From Bacteroidia bacterium (lineage in GTDB: Bacteria; Bacteroidota; Bacteroidia; Bacteroidales; Azobacteroidaceae), in the NCBI GenBank assembly GCA_025999935.1, contig BNXY01000013.1:1-57807 (forward strand): a DNA stretch of 57,807 nucleotides, read 5' to 3'. The translations under genes were made by a program, and so were the position numbers. Positions within the stretch are counted from its first letter, which is position 1. Each line of letters begins with the position of its first letter. Shown piece by piece: positions 43,883-53,052 of the stretch. The notes under the pieces were generated by a model that saw only the letters and a list, made by a program, of their open reading frames with translations, was not told the origin of the DNA and ran no database searches.

Positions 43883-45679
43883 ATGAAAAAACAATCAATA
43901 TATTGGACAATCCTTCTGCTTATGGGAGTCTTGTCGGCTTGCAGCGATTTTTTGGATAAAGAATACGATGCCTCACTTTCGGAAGAAAAAGTGTTTGGAA
44001 ATCAGGAATTGACCCGTCAGTTTTTGTCCAACATCTATACAAATTTACCGGACGGAATCGCTCCGTTTGGCGATGATCAGTGGACAGGCGCTTCCCGCGA
44101 CTGCATGACCGATAATGCAACTTCTTTCTGGGGCTTGCATTATTACAACAAAATCAATCTGGACGCTTACACCGCTTCCGACCATCCTTTATTGGGTTTT
44201 TGGAATACGGATTTTACCGGCATCCGAAAATGCAATGTTTTTCTGACCAATGCCAAACCGCATATTGTGGGAAATGCTCAGTTGGCAGGCGATGACAATA
44301 AATTATACGACCGGTATTGTGCGGAAGCCAAACTGCTCCGGGCGATTTTCCATTTCGATTTGGTGTGCTGGTTTGGTAATGCACCGGTTTTGGGTGAAAA
44401 TCCCGATGGCAGTCCGATGGTTATGGATATGAACAATCAGGAACAGATGAATTTGGTTCGCCAACCGGCGGCCGAAGTTTTGCAATGGATTGCCGACCAA
44501 TGCGATGAAATAAAGGACAAATTGCCTTTCCGTTACGAAAATGAAAACCTGAATTGGGGACGTGTCAATGGCGCCGCAGCTTATGCCTTGAAATCAAGGG
44601 CTTTGCTTTACCGGGCTTCGGCATTGAACAATCCGGCGAACGATAAAAACGCCTGGAGTGCTGCAGCGCAGGCAGCGAAAGATTTTATTGCAAAAAATGC
44701 AGCTCAAAGCCGGGCTTACGGTTTGTACGACGATTATCAAAAATGTTTTTATGATAATCCGACTTACAATAACGAAATCATTTTGTCGCGGTCGGTTTGG
44801 AATACCAACCGGATTGACCTGCAACTGTTACCGCCCGGATTTACCGGTTCCGTATCGGGAGCGGGACGTACCAATCCGACACAAAATTTTGTGGATTGTT
44901 ATGAAATGAGTAATGGGAAACGGATTGACGAAGACGGTTCCGGATATAACGAAAATAATCCATACGCCAATCGCGACCCGCGCTTTGAAGCTACCGTGTT
45001 TCATCAGGGTTCGGTTTGGGGACGCGCCGACCAAGGGGAAGAACGAAGCATTGATGTACATTTTAATTCGGCGGACAATCAAGGAGACGATTACAGAGGC
45101 TCCATGGGCGGCACTTACACCGGCTATTACCTGAAAAAGTTCGTCAATCCCTCGCTTATCCTGAAATCGCCGCAAAATTTTCCCCATGCGTGGATTATTT
45201 TCCGCTATGCAGAAATCCTGTTGAATGCCGCAGAAGCGATCAATGAAGCCGATGGTCCGGCACAGGCCTATCAATATGTGAATCAGGTACGCCGGCGCGT
45301 GGATATGCCCGACTATGCAGGAATGACCCAAGAACAATTCCGCCAACGCATCCGCAACGAACGCCGGGTAGAACTGTCTTTTGAAGACCATCGCTTCTTC
45401 GACTTACGACGGTGGAAAGCATACGACGGCGTAACGGCTCAAAATGAGTTGAATAAACCTCGTTACAACCAACTGCTGAATATGTATGGCGTACAAGTCA
45501 CTTTGTCGGGCGCTCAACCGGTATATGTTTTTACCGGCGCTCCGGGTACGCAGGGAAATGATATGGATTTGCGCGTTTTCAACAATCCGAAAAACTATTA
45601 CTTCCCCATACCAAGCAACGAAGTAAAACGGGCGCCTAATCTGGGACAAAATCCGGGTTGGGATGTTGCAGGAGAATAA
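43883..45679 (+). CDS. SusD/RagB-family nutrient-binding lipoprotein (second)
   Basis: A 598-residue lipoprotein with lipobox GVLSAC (Cys20) and the SusD opening DFLDKEYDASLSEEKVFGN. Core motifs CAEAKLLRAIFHFDLVCWFG, IIFRYAEILLNAAEAINEADG and ERRVELSFEDHRFFDLRRW are complete. It ends with FPIPSNEVKRAPNLGQNPGW. It is 21 bases after the second SusC gene and 37 bases before the GH43 start. It differs enough from the first SusD to bind a different part or length of the same glycan. Confidence 0.95.
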   Translation: MKKQSIYWTILLLMGVLSACSDFLDKEYDASLSEEKVFGNQELTRQFLSNIYTNLPDGIAPFGDDQWTGASRDCMTDNATSFWGLHYYNKINLDAYTASDHPLLGFWNTDFTGIRKCNVFLTNAKPHIVGNAQLAGDDNKLYDRYCAEAKLLRAIFHFDLVCWFGNAPVLGENPDGSPMVMDMNNQEQMNLVRQPAAEVLQWIADQCDEIKDKLPFRYENENLNWGRVNGAAAYALKSRALLYRASALNNPANDKNAWSAAAQAAKDFIAKNAAQSRAYGLYDDYQKCFYDNPTYNNEIILSRSVWNTNRIDLQLLPPGFTGSVSGAGRTNPTQNFVDCYEMSNGKRIDEDGSGYNENNPYANRDPRFEATVFHQGSVWGRADQGEERSIDVHFNSADNQGDDYRGSMGGTYTGYYLKKFVNPSLILKSPQNFPHAWIIFRYAEILLNAAEAINEADGPAQAYQYVNQVRRRVDMPDYAGMTQEQFRQRIRNERRVELSFEDHRFFDLRRWKAYDGVTAQNELNKPRYNQLLNMYGVQVTLSGAQPVYVFTGAPGTQGNDMDLRVFNNPKNYYFPIPSNEVKRAPNLGQNPGWDVAGE

Positions 45680-45716
45680 TCAAATTTAAATGAAATTAAT
45701 AAAAGGAGTGAAAATT

Positions 45717-47477
45717 ATGAAATTATACCCTGTCATTGCGGGCGAAGCGGAGCGAAGACCCGCAATCTCCTGCCAATCGTTAATAACTATTATTCAATAT
45801 CTTGCATCATTAGTGTTTAACGTCTTTCAGGGGATGGCGGGTCAAGCCCGCCATGACAGGATAAGATATAGCCTTATTGTTTTCATTCCTTTTATTCTTT
45901 CATTATCCGGCTGCAAAGAGGATGAACCACCGGTAATTTCCGGCTCACAACCGGAAGAAAACGATCTCCTGAACAAATTTGTCGCCCCGGAGTATACCGA
46001 CGATTATGCTTCCATTGCCGGTTGGGGGCAACGAAGTCTGTGGAATTTAGCCAATGTGCATGACCCCACCGTGGAAAAATGCGGCGACTATTACTATCTG
46101 TACGGAACAGACGCTTCTTACGGAAATGCGCATGAAGGACACGGGCATTTCCCTTACCGCCGTTCAAAAGACTTGGTCAATTGGAGTTTTCAGGGAATGG
46201 CGATGAATGAAACGCCTGCCTGGGTAAAAGATACCTTGAACAATATGCGCAGCCGCTTGGGACTTCCGGAAATCGCAAATCCTTCTTATGGACACTGGGC
46301 GCCCGTGGTTCGCAAAGCAGGCAACAAATACCGTATGTATTATTCCATTGTGATTGATAATTACATTAAAACAGGGAAGCAAAATACCGATGCGAATTTT
46401 GATAATTCATGGACGGAACGGGCTTTCATCGGCTTGATGGAAACCAACGATTTGGCCGGTAATCAATGGATAGATAAAGGAATGGTGGTTTGTTCGTCTT
46501 CGGATAAAGGCACAAATTGGGCGCGACCCAACCGGAATGACTGGAATGCTTATTTCAAATGGAATGCGATCGACCCTTCTTATATTATCACTCCTGAAGG
46601 AAAACACTACTTAATCTACGGTTCCTGGCATTCGGGCATTGTAGCCTTAGCGTTAGATCCCGAAACAGGGAAACCGTCCCAACTCGGCGAACCGTGGGAT
46701 GCCAATGCTTTACCCAATTACGGAACCCGCATTTATACCCGCGACACGAATAGCCGCTGGCAAGGTTCCGAAGCGCCGGAAATTATCTACAATGAGACGA
46801 CCGGTTATTATTATCTCTTTTTGGCTTACGATGAATTATCCGTAGCCTATAATACACGGGTATGCCGTTCGCAAAATATTGAAGGCCCCTACCTCGATTT
46901 CAACGGAAAAAATGTCGGCATCAGCGAAACAAAGGATTGTAAGCCGGTATTGACACACCCTTACAAATTCAACAATCATTCCGGTTGGGTAGGAATTTCC
47001 CACTGTTGCATTTTCAAGGACGACAAAAGCAATTGGTATTATTGTTCTCAAGGACGTCTGCCGGCGAATACGAATGGAAACGCTTACAGCAATGCCGTCA
47101 TGATGGGACATGTGCGCAAAATCCGGTGGACGGAATCCGGTTGGCCGGTAGTGATGCCGGAACGTTATGCCGCTGTTCCCACTGTGGCGATTGAAGAATC
47201 GGAATTGACCGGTACGTATGAAAACATTACCCTTAGATACAGTTACGGCAATCAACAAACTTCCCAAACAATTACATTAAGCGCCGACCATAAAGCCACC
47301 GGCAGTATCAGCGGCAACTGGTCGTGGGATGCAAGCCATAAGCTATTGACCATCGGCAATCAGCAATTATGCGTAGAGCGGGAAGTAGATTGGGAAGCCT
47401 CCCCCCGCAAACATACGCTGGTTTATGCCGGACTAAACGCTTCGGGCGAATCGCTGTGGGGAAAAAAAATAAAATAG
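45717..47477 (+). CDS. GH43-family endo-arabinanase-like lipoprotein with repeat insertion in its signal region
   Basis: A glycoside hydrolase of about 586 residues, probably a surface endo-1,5-alpha-arabinanase. The five-bladed GH43 domain (about 95-480) has the expected triad: Asp116 (NVHDPTV, base), Asp286 (AIDPSYI) and Glu352 (GSEAPEI, acid). A small beta domain (about 490-586) matches the arabinanase C-terminal module. The start is ATG 45717, with AGGAG 8 bases upstream. A 132-bp palindromic repeat (45729-45860) encodes residues 5-48, before the hydrophobic core SLIVFIPFILSLSGC; the lipid cysteine is thus pushed to residue 66. ATG 45834, inside the repeat, is an alternative start that would restore a normal-length signal peptide. 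Last gene of the PUL. The exact specificity within GH43 is inferred. Confidence 0.85.
   Translation: MKLYPVIAGEAERRPAISCQSLITIIQYLASLVFNVFQGMAGQARHDRIRYSLIVFIPFILSLSGCKEDEPPVISGSQPEENDLLNKFVAPEYTDDYASIAGWGQRSLWNLANVHDPTVEKCGDYYYLYGTDASYGNAHEGHGHFPYRRSKDLVNWSFQGMAMNETPAWVKDTLNNMRSRLGLPEIANPSYGHWAPVVRKAGNKYRMYYSIVIDNYIKTGKQNTDANFDNSWTERAFIGLMETNDLAGNQWIDKGMVVCSSSDKGTNWARPNRNDWNAYFKWNAIDPSYIITPEGKHYLIYGSWHSGIVALALDPETGKPSQLGEPWDANALPNYGTRIYTRDTNSRWQGSEAPEIIYNETTGYYYLFLAYDELSVAYNTRVCRSQNIEGPYLDFNGKNVGISETKDCKPVLTHPYKFNNHSGWVGISHCCIFKDDKSNWYYCSQGRLPANTNGNAYSNAVMMGHVRKIRWTESGWPVVMPERYAAVPTVAIEESELTGTYENITLRYSYGNQQTSQTITLSADHKATGSISGNWSWDASHKLLTIGNQQLCVEREVDWEASPRKHTLVYAGLNASGESLWGKKIK
45729..45860. 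repeat. 132-bp palindromic repeat element inside the GH43 gene
   Basis: Left arm 45729-45772 starts CCTGTCATTGCGGGC; right arm 45828-45860 ends GCCCGCCATGACAGG, the complement with one mismatch. Each arm is itself a hairpin: TGCGGG with CCCGCA on the left, ATGGCGGG-TCAAG-CCCGCCAT on the right. The middle 55 bases are A+T rich. The element is exactly 44 codons and keeps the frame open. Related single arms lie at 26454-26484 and 54243-54273. Confidence 0.8.
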
Positions 47478-47496
47478 AGGCTGTCTCAAAAGTCAT

Positions 47497-50085
47497 TTAG
47501 TTCGAAAACGCCAGCAGCCCGTCGGCGGCATCAATCACTATCGGTTTCTCGTGATTGATTTTCCGGGCTAAAATGTCTTTCGACAGCGGATTAAGCACGT
47601 GACGTTGAATCACTCGTTTTACCGGACGCGCCCCGAATTGCGGGTCATAGCCTTCTTCCGAAATCAGGTCGATGGCTGCTTCGGTAAATGCCAGATCAAT
47701 GCCGTTTTCTGCTAATTGTTTCTTCACGCCATTCAGTTGCAACTGCACGATTTCTTTGATTTCCGTCTCATCCAACGGCGTAAACATGATGGTTTCGTCT
47801 ATTCGGTTCAGAAATTCCGGACGGATGGTTTTTTTTAATAAATCCAAGACTTCATCTTTGGTGTCTTCCACGATTTGTTCTTTATTATCCTTGTTGATTT
47901 TTTCAAAATTCTCACGGATAATGTTGGAACCTATGTTGGACGTCATGATGATAATCGTATTTTTAAAATTTGCTACACGGCCTTTGTTATCGGTCAACCG
48001 GCCATCGTCCAAAACCTGCAACAGGATATTGAATACGTCGGGATGCGCTTTTTCGATTTCGTCGAACAAGACCACCGAATAGGGTTTGCGGCGTACAGCT
48101 TCCGTCAACTGGCCGCCTTCGTCGTAACCGACATAACCCGGAGGCGAACCGATTAAGCGCGTTACCGAAAATTTTTCCTGATATTCGCTCATGTCGATAC
48201 GGGTCATCATGTTTTCGTCGTCGAAAAGGTATTCCGCCAAAGCTTTGGCCAATTCGGTCTTACCCACGCCGGTAGTTCCCAAGAAAATAAACGAACCAAT
48301 CGGGCGTTTCGGATCTTGCAAACCGGTGCGGCTCCGGCGAATGGCGTCCGAAACAGCTTCAATGGCTTCATTCTGACCGACTACTCTTTTGTGCAGTTCT
48401 TCTTCGAGATGCAACAGTTTATCCGATTCGCTTTGAAGCATTTTCCCTACCGGAATGCCCGTCCAGCGGGAAACGACATCCGCAATATCATCGGCGTCCA
48501 CTTCTTCCTTAATCATTGCGTTTTGCCCCTGCATTGCCGTCAATTCTTTCTGAAATTTTCCGATTTCATCTTCTTTTTGCTTCAACAAACCGTAACGTAT
48601 TTCGGCTACTTTGCCGTAATCGCCTTCACGTTCGGCTTTTTCGGCATGGTATTTCAAATCCTCCATGTCAATTTTGTTCTGTTGAATTTTATTGATGATT
48701 TCCTTTTCCGACTCCCATTTGGCTTTGAACTGCGCTTCTTCATCCTTTAAATCGGCAATTTCCTTGTTCAGAATTTCCAATTTACTAACATCATTTTCCC
48801 GTTTGATGGCTTCGCGTTCAATTTCCAACTGCGTTATTTTCCGGGTAATTTCGTCCAAGGCTTCCGGAACGGAATCAACTTGCATCCGCAAACGGGCAGC
48901 GGCTTCGTCCATCAAATCAATGGCTTTATCCGGCAAATACCGGTCGGAAATATAACGGCTCGACAGCTGTACCGAAGCAATAATCGCATCGTCTTTGATA
49001 CGGATTTTATGATGATTTTCGTACCTTTCTTTCAATCCGCGGAGGATGGAAATAGCATCCGTTTCGCTGGGTTCGTCAATCAAAACCTGTTGGAAACGGC
49101 GTTCCAAAGCCTTGTCTTTCTCAAAATATTTCTGATATTCGTTCAGCGTAGTCGCTCCGATAGCGCGCAATTCGCCCCGCGCCAAAGCCGGTTTCAGGAT
49201 ATTGGCGGCATCCATGGCGCCTTCTCCTCCACCCGCTCCAACCAAAGTGTGGATTTCATCAATGAAAAGGATGATTTCCCCTTCCGATCCAATCACTTCG
49301 TTGATTACCGATTTCAGACGTTCTTCAAATTCGCCTTTGTATTTTGCGCCCGCAATCAAAGCGCCCATATCAAGGGAAAAGATTTGCTTCGATTTCAAGT
49401 TTTCGGGCACGTCGCCACGGACAATCCGGTGCGCCAAACCTTCGGCAATAGCGGTTTTACCCACACCCGGCTCGCCTATCAATATCGGATTATTTTTGGT
49501 TCTCCGGCTCAATATCTGCAACACACGGCGAATTTCTTCGTCCCGCCCGATAACAGGGTCTAACTTACCGGCACGCGCTCTTTCGTTCAGATTAATCGCG
49601 TATTTCGACAAAGATTGATAGGTATCTTCCGCCGATTGGCTTGTTACTTTATTGCCTTGCCTCAATTCGTTAATGGCGGCGGTTAATTCTTTCTCATTCA
49701 CTCCCGCATCGCGCAACATTGTCGAAACGGTACTTTTCACTTCAAACAAAGCCAGAATAATGGGTTCTACCGATACATATTGGTCGCCCAATTTGGAACT
49801 GATGTCCACGGCTTTCTGCAAAACCTCGTTGGCTTCCCGTCCCAGATAAGGTTCACCGCCCGTCACTTTCGGATAAGAATCGATTTCCTTGTCTAAAATG
49901 GCATTGATATTCTGCGCATTGACGCCCATTTTCTGAAATAAGAAGTTGGTAATGCTTTCTCCTTCTTCCAGAACGGATTTCATGATATGGGCAGGTTCAA
50001 TAGCCTGTTGATTTTTTCTGCGCGCCAGTTCAATACTTTTTTGAACGACTTCCTGCGCCTTAATTGTAAAATTGTTAAAATTCAT
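47497..50085 (-). CDS. clpB: ATP-dependent chaperone ClpB
   Basis: AAA+ disaggregase that rescues aggregated proteins with DnaK. 862 residues, the usual length: N-domain (1-145), first AAA module with GEPGVGKTA near 205, the middle coiled coil (about 400-525), and second AAA module with GTTGVGKTE near 605. The sensor and arginine-finger regions look complete. An AGGAG lies 12-16 bases before the ATG. It stands alone and converges on the PUL; the short gap holds AGAGGCTGTCTCAAAAG, half of a palindrome common in Bacteroidota, but no full hairpin. Heat-shock control is expected but no operator is obvious. Confidence 0.97.
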   Translation of the reverse strand: MNFNNFTIKAQEVVQKSIELARRKNQQAIEPAHIMKSVLEEGESITNFLFQKMGVNAQNINAILDKEIDSYPKVTGGEPYLGREANEVLQKAVDISSKLGDQYVSVEPIILALFEVKSTVSTMLRDAGVNEKELTAAINELRQGNKVTSQSAEDTYQSLSKYAINLNERARAGKLDPVIGRDEEIRRVLQILSRRTKNNPILIGEPGVGKTAIAEGLAHRIVRGDVPENLKSKQIFSLDMGALIAGAKYKGEFEERLKSVINEVIGSEGEIILFIDEIHTLVGAGGGEGAMDAANILKPALARGELRAIGATTLNEYQKYFEKDKALERRFQQVLIDEPSETDAISILRGLKERYENHHKIRIKDDAIIASVQLSSRYISDRYLPDKAIDLMDEAAARLRMQVDSVPEALDEITRKITQLEIEREAIKRENDVSKLEILNKEIADLKDEEAQFKAKWESEKEIINKIQQNKIDMEDLKYHAEKAEREGDYGKVAEIRYGLLKQKEDEIGKFQKELTAMQGQNAMIKEEVDADDIADVVSRWTGIPVGKMLQSESDKLLHLEEELHKRVVGQNEAIEAVSDAIRRSRTGLQDPKRPIGSFIFLGTTGVGKTELAKALAEYLFDDENMMTRIDMSEYQEKFSVTRLIGSPPGYVGYDEGGQLTEAVRRKPYSVVLFDEIEKAHPDVFNILLQVLDDGRLTDNKGRVANFKNTIIIMTSNIGSNIIRENFEKINKDNKEQIVEDTKDEVLDLLKKTIRPEFLNRIDETIMFTPLDETEIKEIVQLQLNGVKKQLAENGIDLAFTEAAIDLISEEGYDPQFGARPVKRVIQRHVLNPLSKDILARKINHEKPIVIDAADGLLAFSN

Positions 50086-50389
50086 ATATTATTTTCTCCT
50101 TTCTTGCATTGTTATAATAAAGAAGGTAGCAAACCTCTTGCCAAAACACAAAAGCATGACAAAATGACAGAGAATAGTCTAAGCTATAATTACACCGATA
50201 CCGAAAAAAGGAATACTTAATAAAATTTCTCGTTGTACCAAAATCAGGCGAACCGGAACTTTGTAATTATGCAAAAACAGTTTTTGTGTTTTTTTGACAG
50301 ACAGGCTAAAAGAAATCAGTATATATATTGCCGTGATTATTCCAATCGTTTTATAATCAGAATTTTCAATTAATATTCCCGAATCGGTT
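50086..50389. other. Gap between clpB and lpxH with possible gene remnant
   Basis: A 304-bp gap. On the minus strand, from about 50401 to the TAG at 50179-50181, a frame without an ATG reads as a membrane-like peptide (IGIITAIYILISFSLSV, later LLSIPFFGIGVIIA). It could be the tail of a decayed membrane-protein gene or chance. Nothing else is evident apart from the clpB upstream region. Confidence 0.35.
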
Positions 50390-51145
50390 TCATACTTCGA
50401 ATTGTTCGAGCGTTAATTCTTTGCCGTCGAAAATAGCGTAAGAAAAATATTGCAACCAATCACCGATAATCATCATCCGGCTCTTGCGGCTCAGCATCAA
50501 ATCCAAGAGAATGTGGCGGTGGCCGAAAAGCAGGTAATCGGTTTCGGGATGCGTTTGGATGTATGCTTTGGCATACAAGACCAAATGTTCTTTGTCTTCG
50601 CCGAAATAAGGCGCCGGATTCGCCAATTCTTTCTGCCTGCTGTGTCGCGCCCAGATATGCGCCAAACCGATTCCCCAATCGGGATGAATCAGGCGGAAAA
50701 GAAACTGGCAAAATCGGTTATGGAAAACGCTACGGATAAGTTTGAATGAATGGGATTTATCGCCCAAACCGTCGCCATGCGCCAGATAGAATGTTTTGCC
50801 GTCGATTTCCGTTACAAGGGGTTTTTTATGAACAATCAGCCCAATTTCTTTCGGCAGATAATCATACACCCAAATATCGTGATTGCCTGTAAAATAATGA
50901 ATTTCCACTCCGGAATCGTTCAATTCGGCTAATTTTCCCAAAAACCGGGTAAAGCCGCGGGGCACTGCCTGCTTGTATTCAAACCAAAAATCGAAAATAT
51001 CGCCCAGCAGATACAGGACTTTGGCATCCTCCTTGACGGCATCCAACCAACGGACAAAAAACTGCTCTCTTACAAGCGGATCGCCAAAGACAGGCGAACC
51101 TAAGTGCATATCCGACACGAAATATATTTTGTCCTTTGCCTTCAT
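50390..51145 (-). CDS. lpxH: UDP-2,3-diacylglucosamine diphosphatase
   Basis: Cleaves UDP-2,3-diacylglucosamine to lipid X and UMP, the fourth step of lipid A synthesis, at the inner membrane face. The 251-residue protein has the LpxH metallophosphatase motifs SDMHLGS (10-16), GDIFDFW (48-54), GNHD (near 86), AHGDGLG (near 120) and GHRH (near 201). It begins directly after the stop codon of the DUF59 gene with no spacer, so the two share a transcript. Confidence 0.9.
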   Translation of the reverse strand: MKAKDKIYFVSDMHLGSPVFGDPLVREQFFVRWLDAVKEDAKVLYLLGDIFDFWFEYKQAVPRGFTRFLGKLAELNDSGVEIHYFTGNHDIWVYDYLPKEIGLIVHKKPLVTEIDGKTFYLAHGDGLGDKSHSFKLIRSVFHNRFCQFLFRLIHPDWGIGLAHIWARHSRQKELANPAPYFGEDKEHLVLYAKAYIQTHPETDYLLFGHRHILLDLMLSRKSRMMIIGDWLQYFSYAIFDGKELTLEQFEV

Positions 51146-51463
51146 TTATAAAAATCCAAGCTCCAATTTAGCCTCTTCGCTCATCAAATCTTTGTGCCAT
51201 TCGGGTTCAAAAACGATATTTACTTCCACGTTTTTTACACCGGAAATCGATTCTATCCGCATTTTCACATCTTCCACGATAAAATCGGCGGCAGGACAGG
51301 CCGGAGCCGTCAACGTCATTGTGATGGTCGCATTTTTTTCATCGTCGATATCTACGCCGTAAATCAATCCCAAATCATATACATTAACCGGAATTTCCGG
51401 GTCGTAAACCGTTTTCAGCATTTTGACGATTTCTTCCTCCAATTCCAATAGATTATTTTCCAT
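51146..51463 (-). CDS. SUF-type DUF59 / MIP18-family iron-sulfur assembly protein
   Basis: A 105-residue cytosolic protein of the SufT/PaaD/MIP18 group that helps mature Fe-S proteins. The hallmarks YDPEIPVNVYDLGLIY (20-35) and TLTAPACPAADF (about 51-62, with the conserved Cys) are intact. The adjacent partner is lpxH, so no other suf genes are in the window. Its promoter probably lies in the gap shared with ppa; TATATTTG (minus, 51499-51492) is a candidate -7 box. Confidence 0.88.
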   Translation of the reverse strand: MENNLLELEEEIVKMLKTVYDPEIPVNVYDLGLIYGVDIDDEKNATITMTLTAPACPAADFIVEDVKMRIESISGVKNVEVNIVFEPEWHKDLMSEEAKLELGFL

Positions 51464-51604
51464 CTTGTTTTATTTTGATAAATAACGGGGACAAATATAG
51501 AAAATATATATCATATTTTGGCCATTTTTCGCCTTTATAAAAGAACTTTTTTTGCATTATTCTTATTTTTCTGTTAAAAACAGAATGACATCCCGGCTTT
51601 TTTG

Positions 51605-51612
51605 TACCTTTG
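51605..51612 (+). promoter_or_regulatory. Predicted -7 element of ppa
   Basis: TACCTTTG matches TAnnTTTG, 42 bases before ATG 51654. No TTTG at the -33 position. Confidence 0.5.
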
Positions 51613-51653
51613 TCCGTTTTTAAATATTTAATAATTCTTTTATTCAAATTGAC

Positions 51654-52274
51654 ATGTATAAAAAGTATAAATCTCATCCCTGGCATGGAGTAAGCATAGG
51701 AAATCTATATCCTGACGTTGTAACCGCTTATATAGAAATTGTGCCGACCGATACGGTAAAGTACGAAATCGATAAAGAAACCGGTTATTTATCCATCGAC
51801 CGTCCGCAAAAATATTCGAATGTGATACCGGCATTATACGGCTTTATCCCCCAAACCTATAGCGGAAAGAGAGTAGCCGAGCTAAGCAATTATTACCTCA
51901 ATCGCAACGATATTGTCGGAGACAGCGACCCGGTTGATATTTGTGTTTTGACGGAAAAAGACATCACGCATGGTGACCTCTTGGTAAAAGCCCGTCCCAT
52001 TGGCGGATTCCGTTTATTGGATGGCGGTCAGGCTGATGACAAGCTTATCGCAGTCCTGCATAATGATGCGATATATGGAGCCTACCACGATATAAAAGAT
52101 GTTCCCGCCCTCGTAATCGACCGGCTGAAGCATTATTTTACCACATACAAAGATATTCCGGGAACCAATGAGCGGAAAACCGAATTAACCCATGTTTATG
52201 GCGTAGAAACAGCTTACGAAATAATTCAGCGGTCTGTTGCGGATTATAGGGAATATTTCGGTAATTACGAATAA
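51654..52274 (+). CDS. ppa: Inorganic pyrophosphatase (family I)
   Basis: Hydrolyses pyrophosphate to phosphate and pulls biosynthetic reactions forward. 206 residues; the metal-binding signature GDSDPVDICVL (88-98) is intact, and YGFIPQTY (61-68) and VKARPIGGFRLLDGGQADDKL (near 107-127) follow the family pattern, including the Asp/Lys ligands. This is the longer type seen in Bacteroidota. Single gene; its stop lies three bases from that of the convergent radC gene. Confidence 0.93.
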   Translation: MYKKYKSHPWHGVSIGNLYPDVVTAYIEIVPTDTVKYEIDKETGYLSIDRPQKYSNVIPALYGFIPQTYSGKRVAELSNYYLNRNDIVGDSDPVDICVLTEKDITHGDLLVKARPIGGFRLLDGGQADDKLIAVLHNDAIYGAYHDIKDVPALVIDRLKHYFTTYKDIPGTNERKTELTHVYGVETAYEIIQRSVADYREYFGNYE

Positions 52275-52277
52275 GGA

Positions 52278-52976
52278 TTATATTCTTCTTTCGTCGGCAT
52301 AACTGTAGTATTTGCCATCCGACAGAATGAGATGATCTATCAGATTTATACCGAGCAAATTAAATCCTCTTTTCAAACTGATGGTAACGGCATCATCCTG
52401 AGGGCTGGGTTGCGGACTTCCGGATGGATGATTGTGGCAAAGCACAATCTGAGAAGCCAGACGCACAATCGCTTCTTTGTAAATGATTTTTCCATCAACC
52501 ACGGTTTCGGAAACGCCGCCTTGGCTGATTTTAACCCGGTCAATAATTTTATTGGATTTGTTCAGAAACAGCGCCCAAAACTCTTCATAAGGTAAATCAC
52601 AAAGCAGGGGATGGAAATAGTTGTATATATCTTTGCTGCAAAGTATTTTATTTTGCTTGACTATATCTTCCGCTTTTCGTCTTTTGCCCAATTCAAGAGC
52701 AGCCACAATGCTGACCGCTTTGGCTTCTCCGATTCCTTTAAAATTGGAAATCAAATGATTAACGGATAATTTGCCCAGTTGGTTGATGTTGTTACCCACT
52801 GCTTGAAGAATGCGTTGTGCAAGTATTACAACAGTTTCTTCCCGGTTTCCGGAACCGATAATAATAGCTAATAACTCCGCATCGCTCAAGGCATTTACGC
52901 CTTTCAGCAATAATTTCTCACGCGGCTGGTCTTCAGGCGACCAATCTTTGACACTAAATTTTGGAAATTCAGTCAT
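52278..52976 (-). CDS. radC: RadC-family JAB-domain protein
   Basis: A 232-residue protein. An N-terminal helix-hairpin-helix-like region (about 20-90, LLAIIIGSGNREE, GIGEAKAVSIVAA) precedes the JAB/MPN domain with HNHPSGSPQPSPQDD (near 183-197), matching HxHx7SxxD. The family was once linked to DNA repair, but later work did not confirm this and the activity is uncertain. It is downstream of efp, separated by a long palindrome. Confidence 0.93.
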   Translation of the reverse strand: MTEFPKFSVKDWSPEDQPREKLLLKGVNALSDAELLAIIIGSGNREETVVILAQRILQAVGNNINQLGKLSVNHLISNFKGIGEAKAVSIVAALELGKRRKAEDIVKQNKILCSKDIYNYFHPLLCDLPYEEFWALFLNKSNKIIDRVKISQGGVSETVVDGKIIYKEAIVRLASQIVLCHNHPSGSPQPSPQDDAVTISLKRGFNLLGINLIDHLILSDGKYYSYADERRI

Positions 52977-53008
52977 GGTTAAAATGGTTTGGTTAGTTTG
53001 AAAGGTCT

Positions 53009-53048
53009 TTAGATTCCTTAAGTTCTTTAAAGAATTTAAGGAATCTAA
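53009..53048. repeat. 40-base near-perfect palindrome between efp and radC
   Basis: TTAGATTCCTTAA (53009-53021) pairs with TTAAGGAATCTAA (53036-53048), and the centre TTCTTT/AAAGAA (53023-53034) continues the symmetry with one G-T pair. On the minus strand it follows the efp stop by 4 bases and precedes radC. There is no strong T-run, so it could be a terminator, an attenuator or a protein site. Confidence 0.7.
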
Positions 53049-53052
53049 GGAA

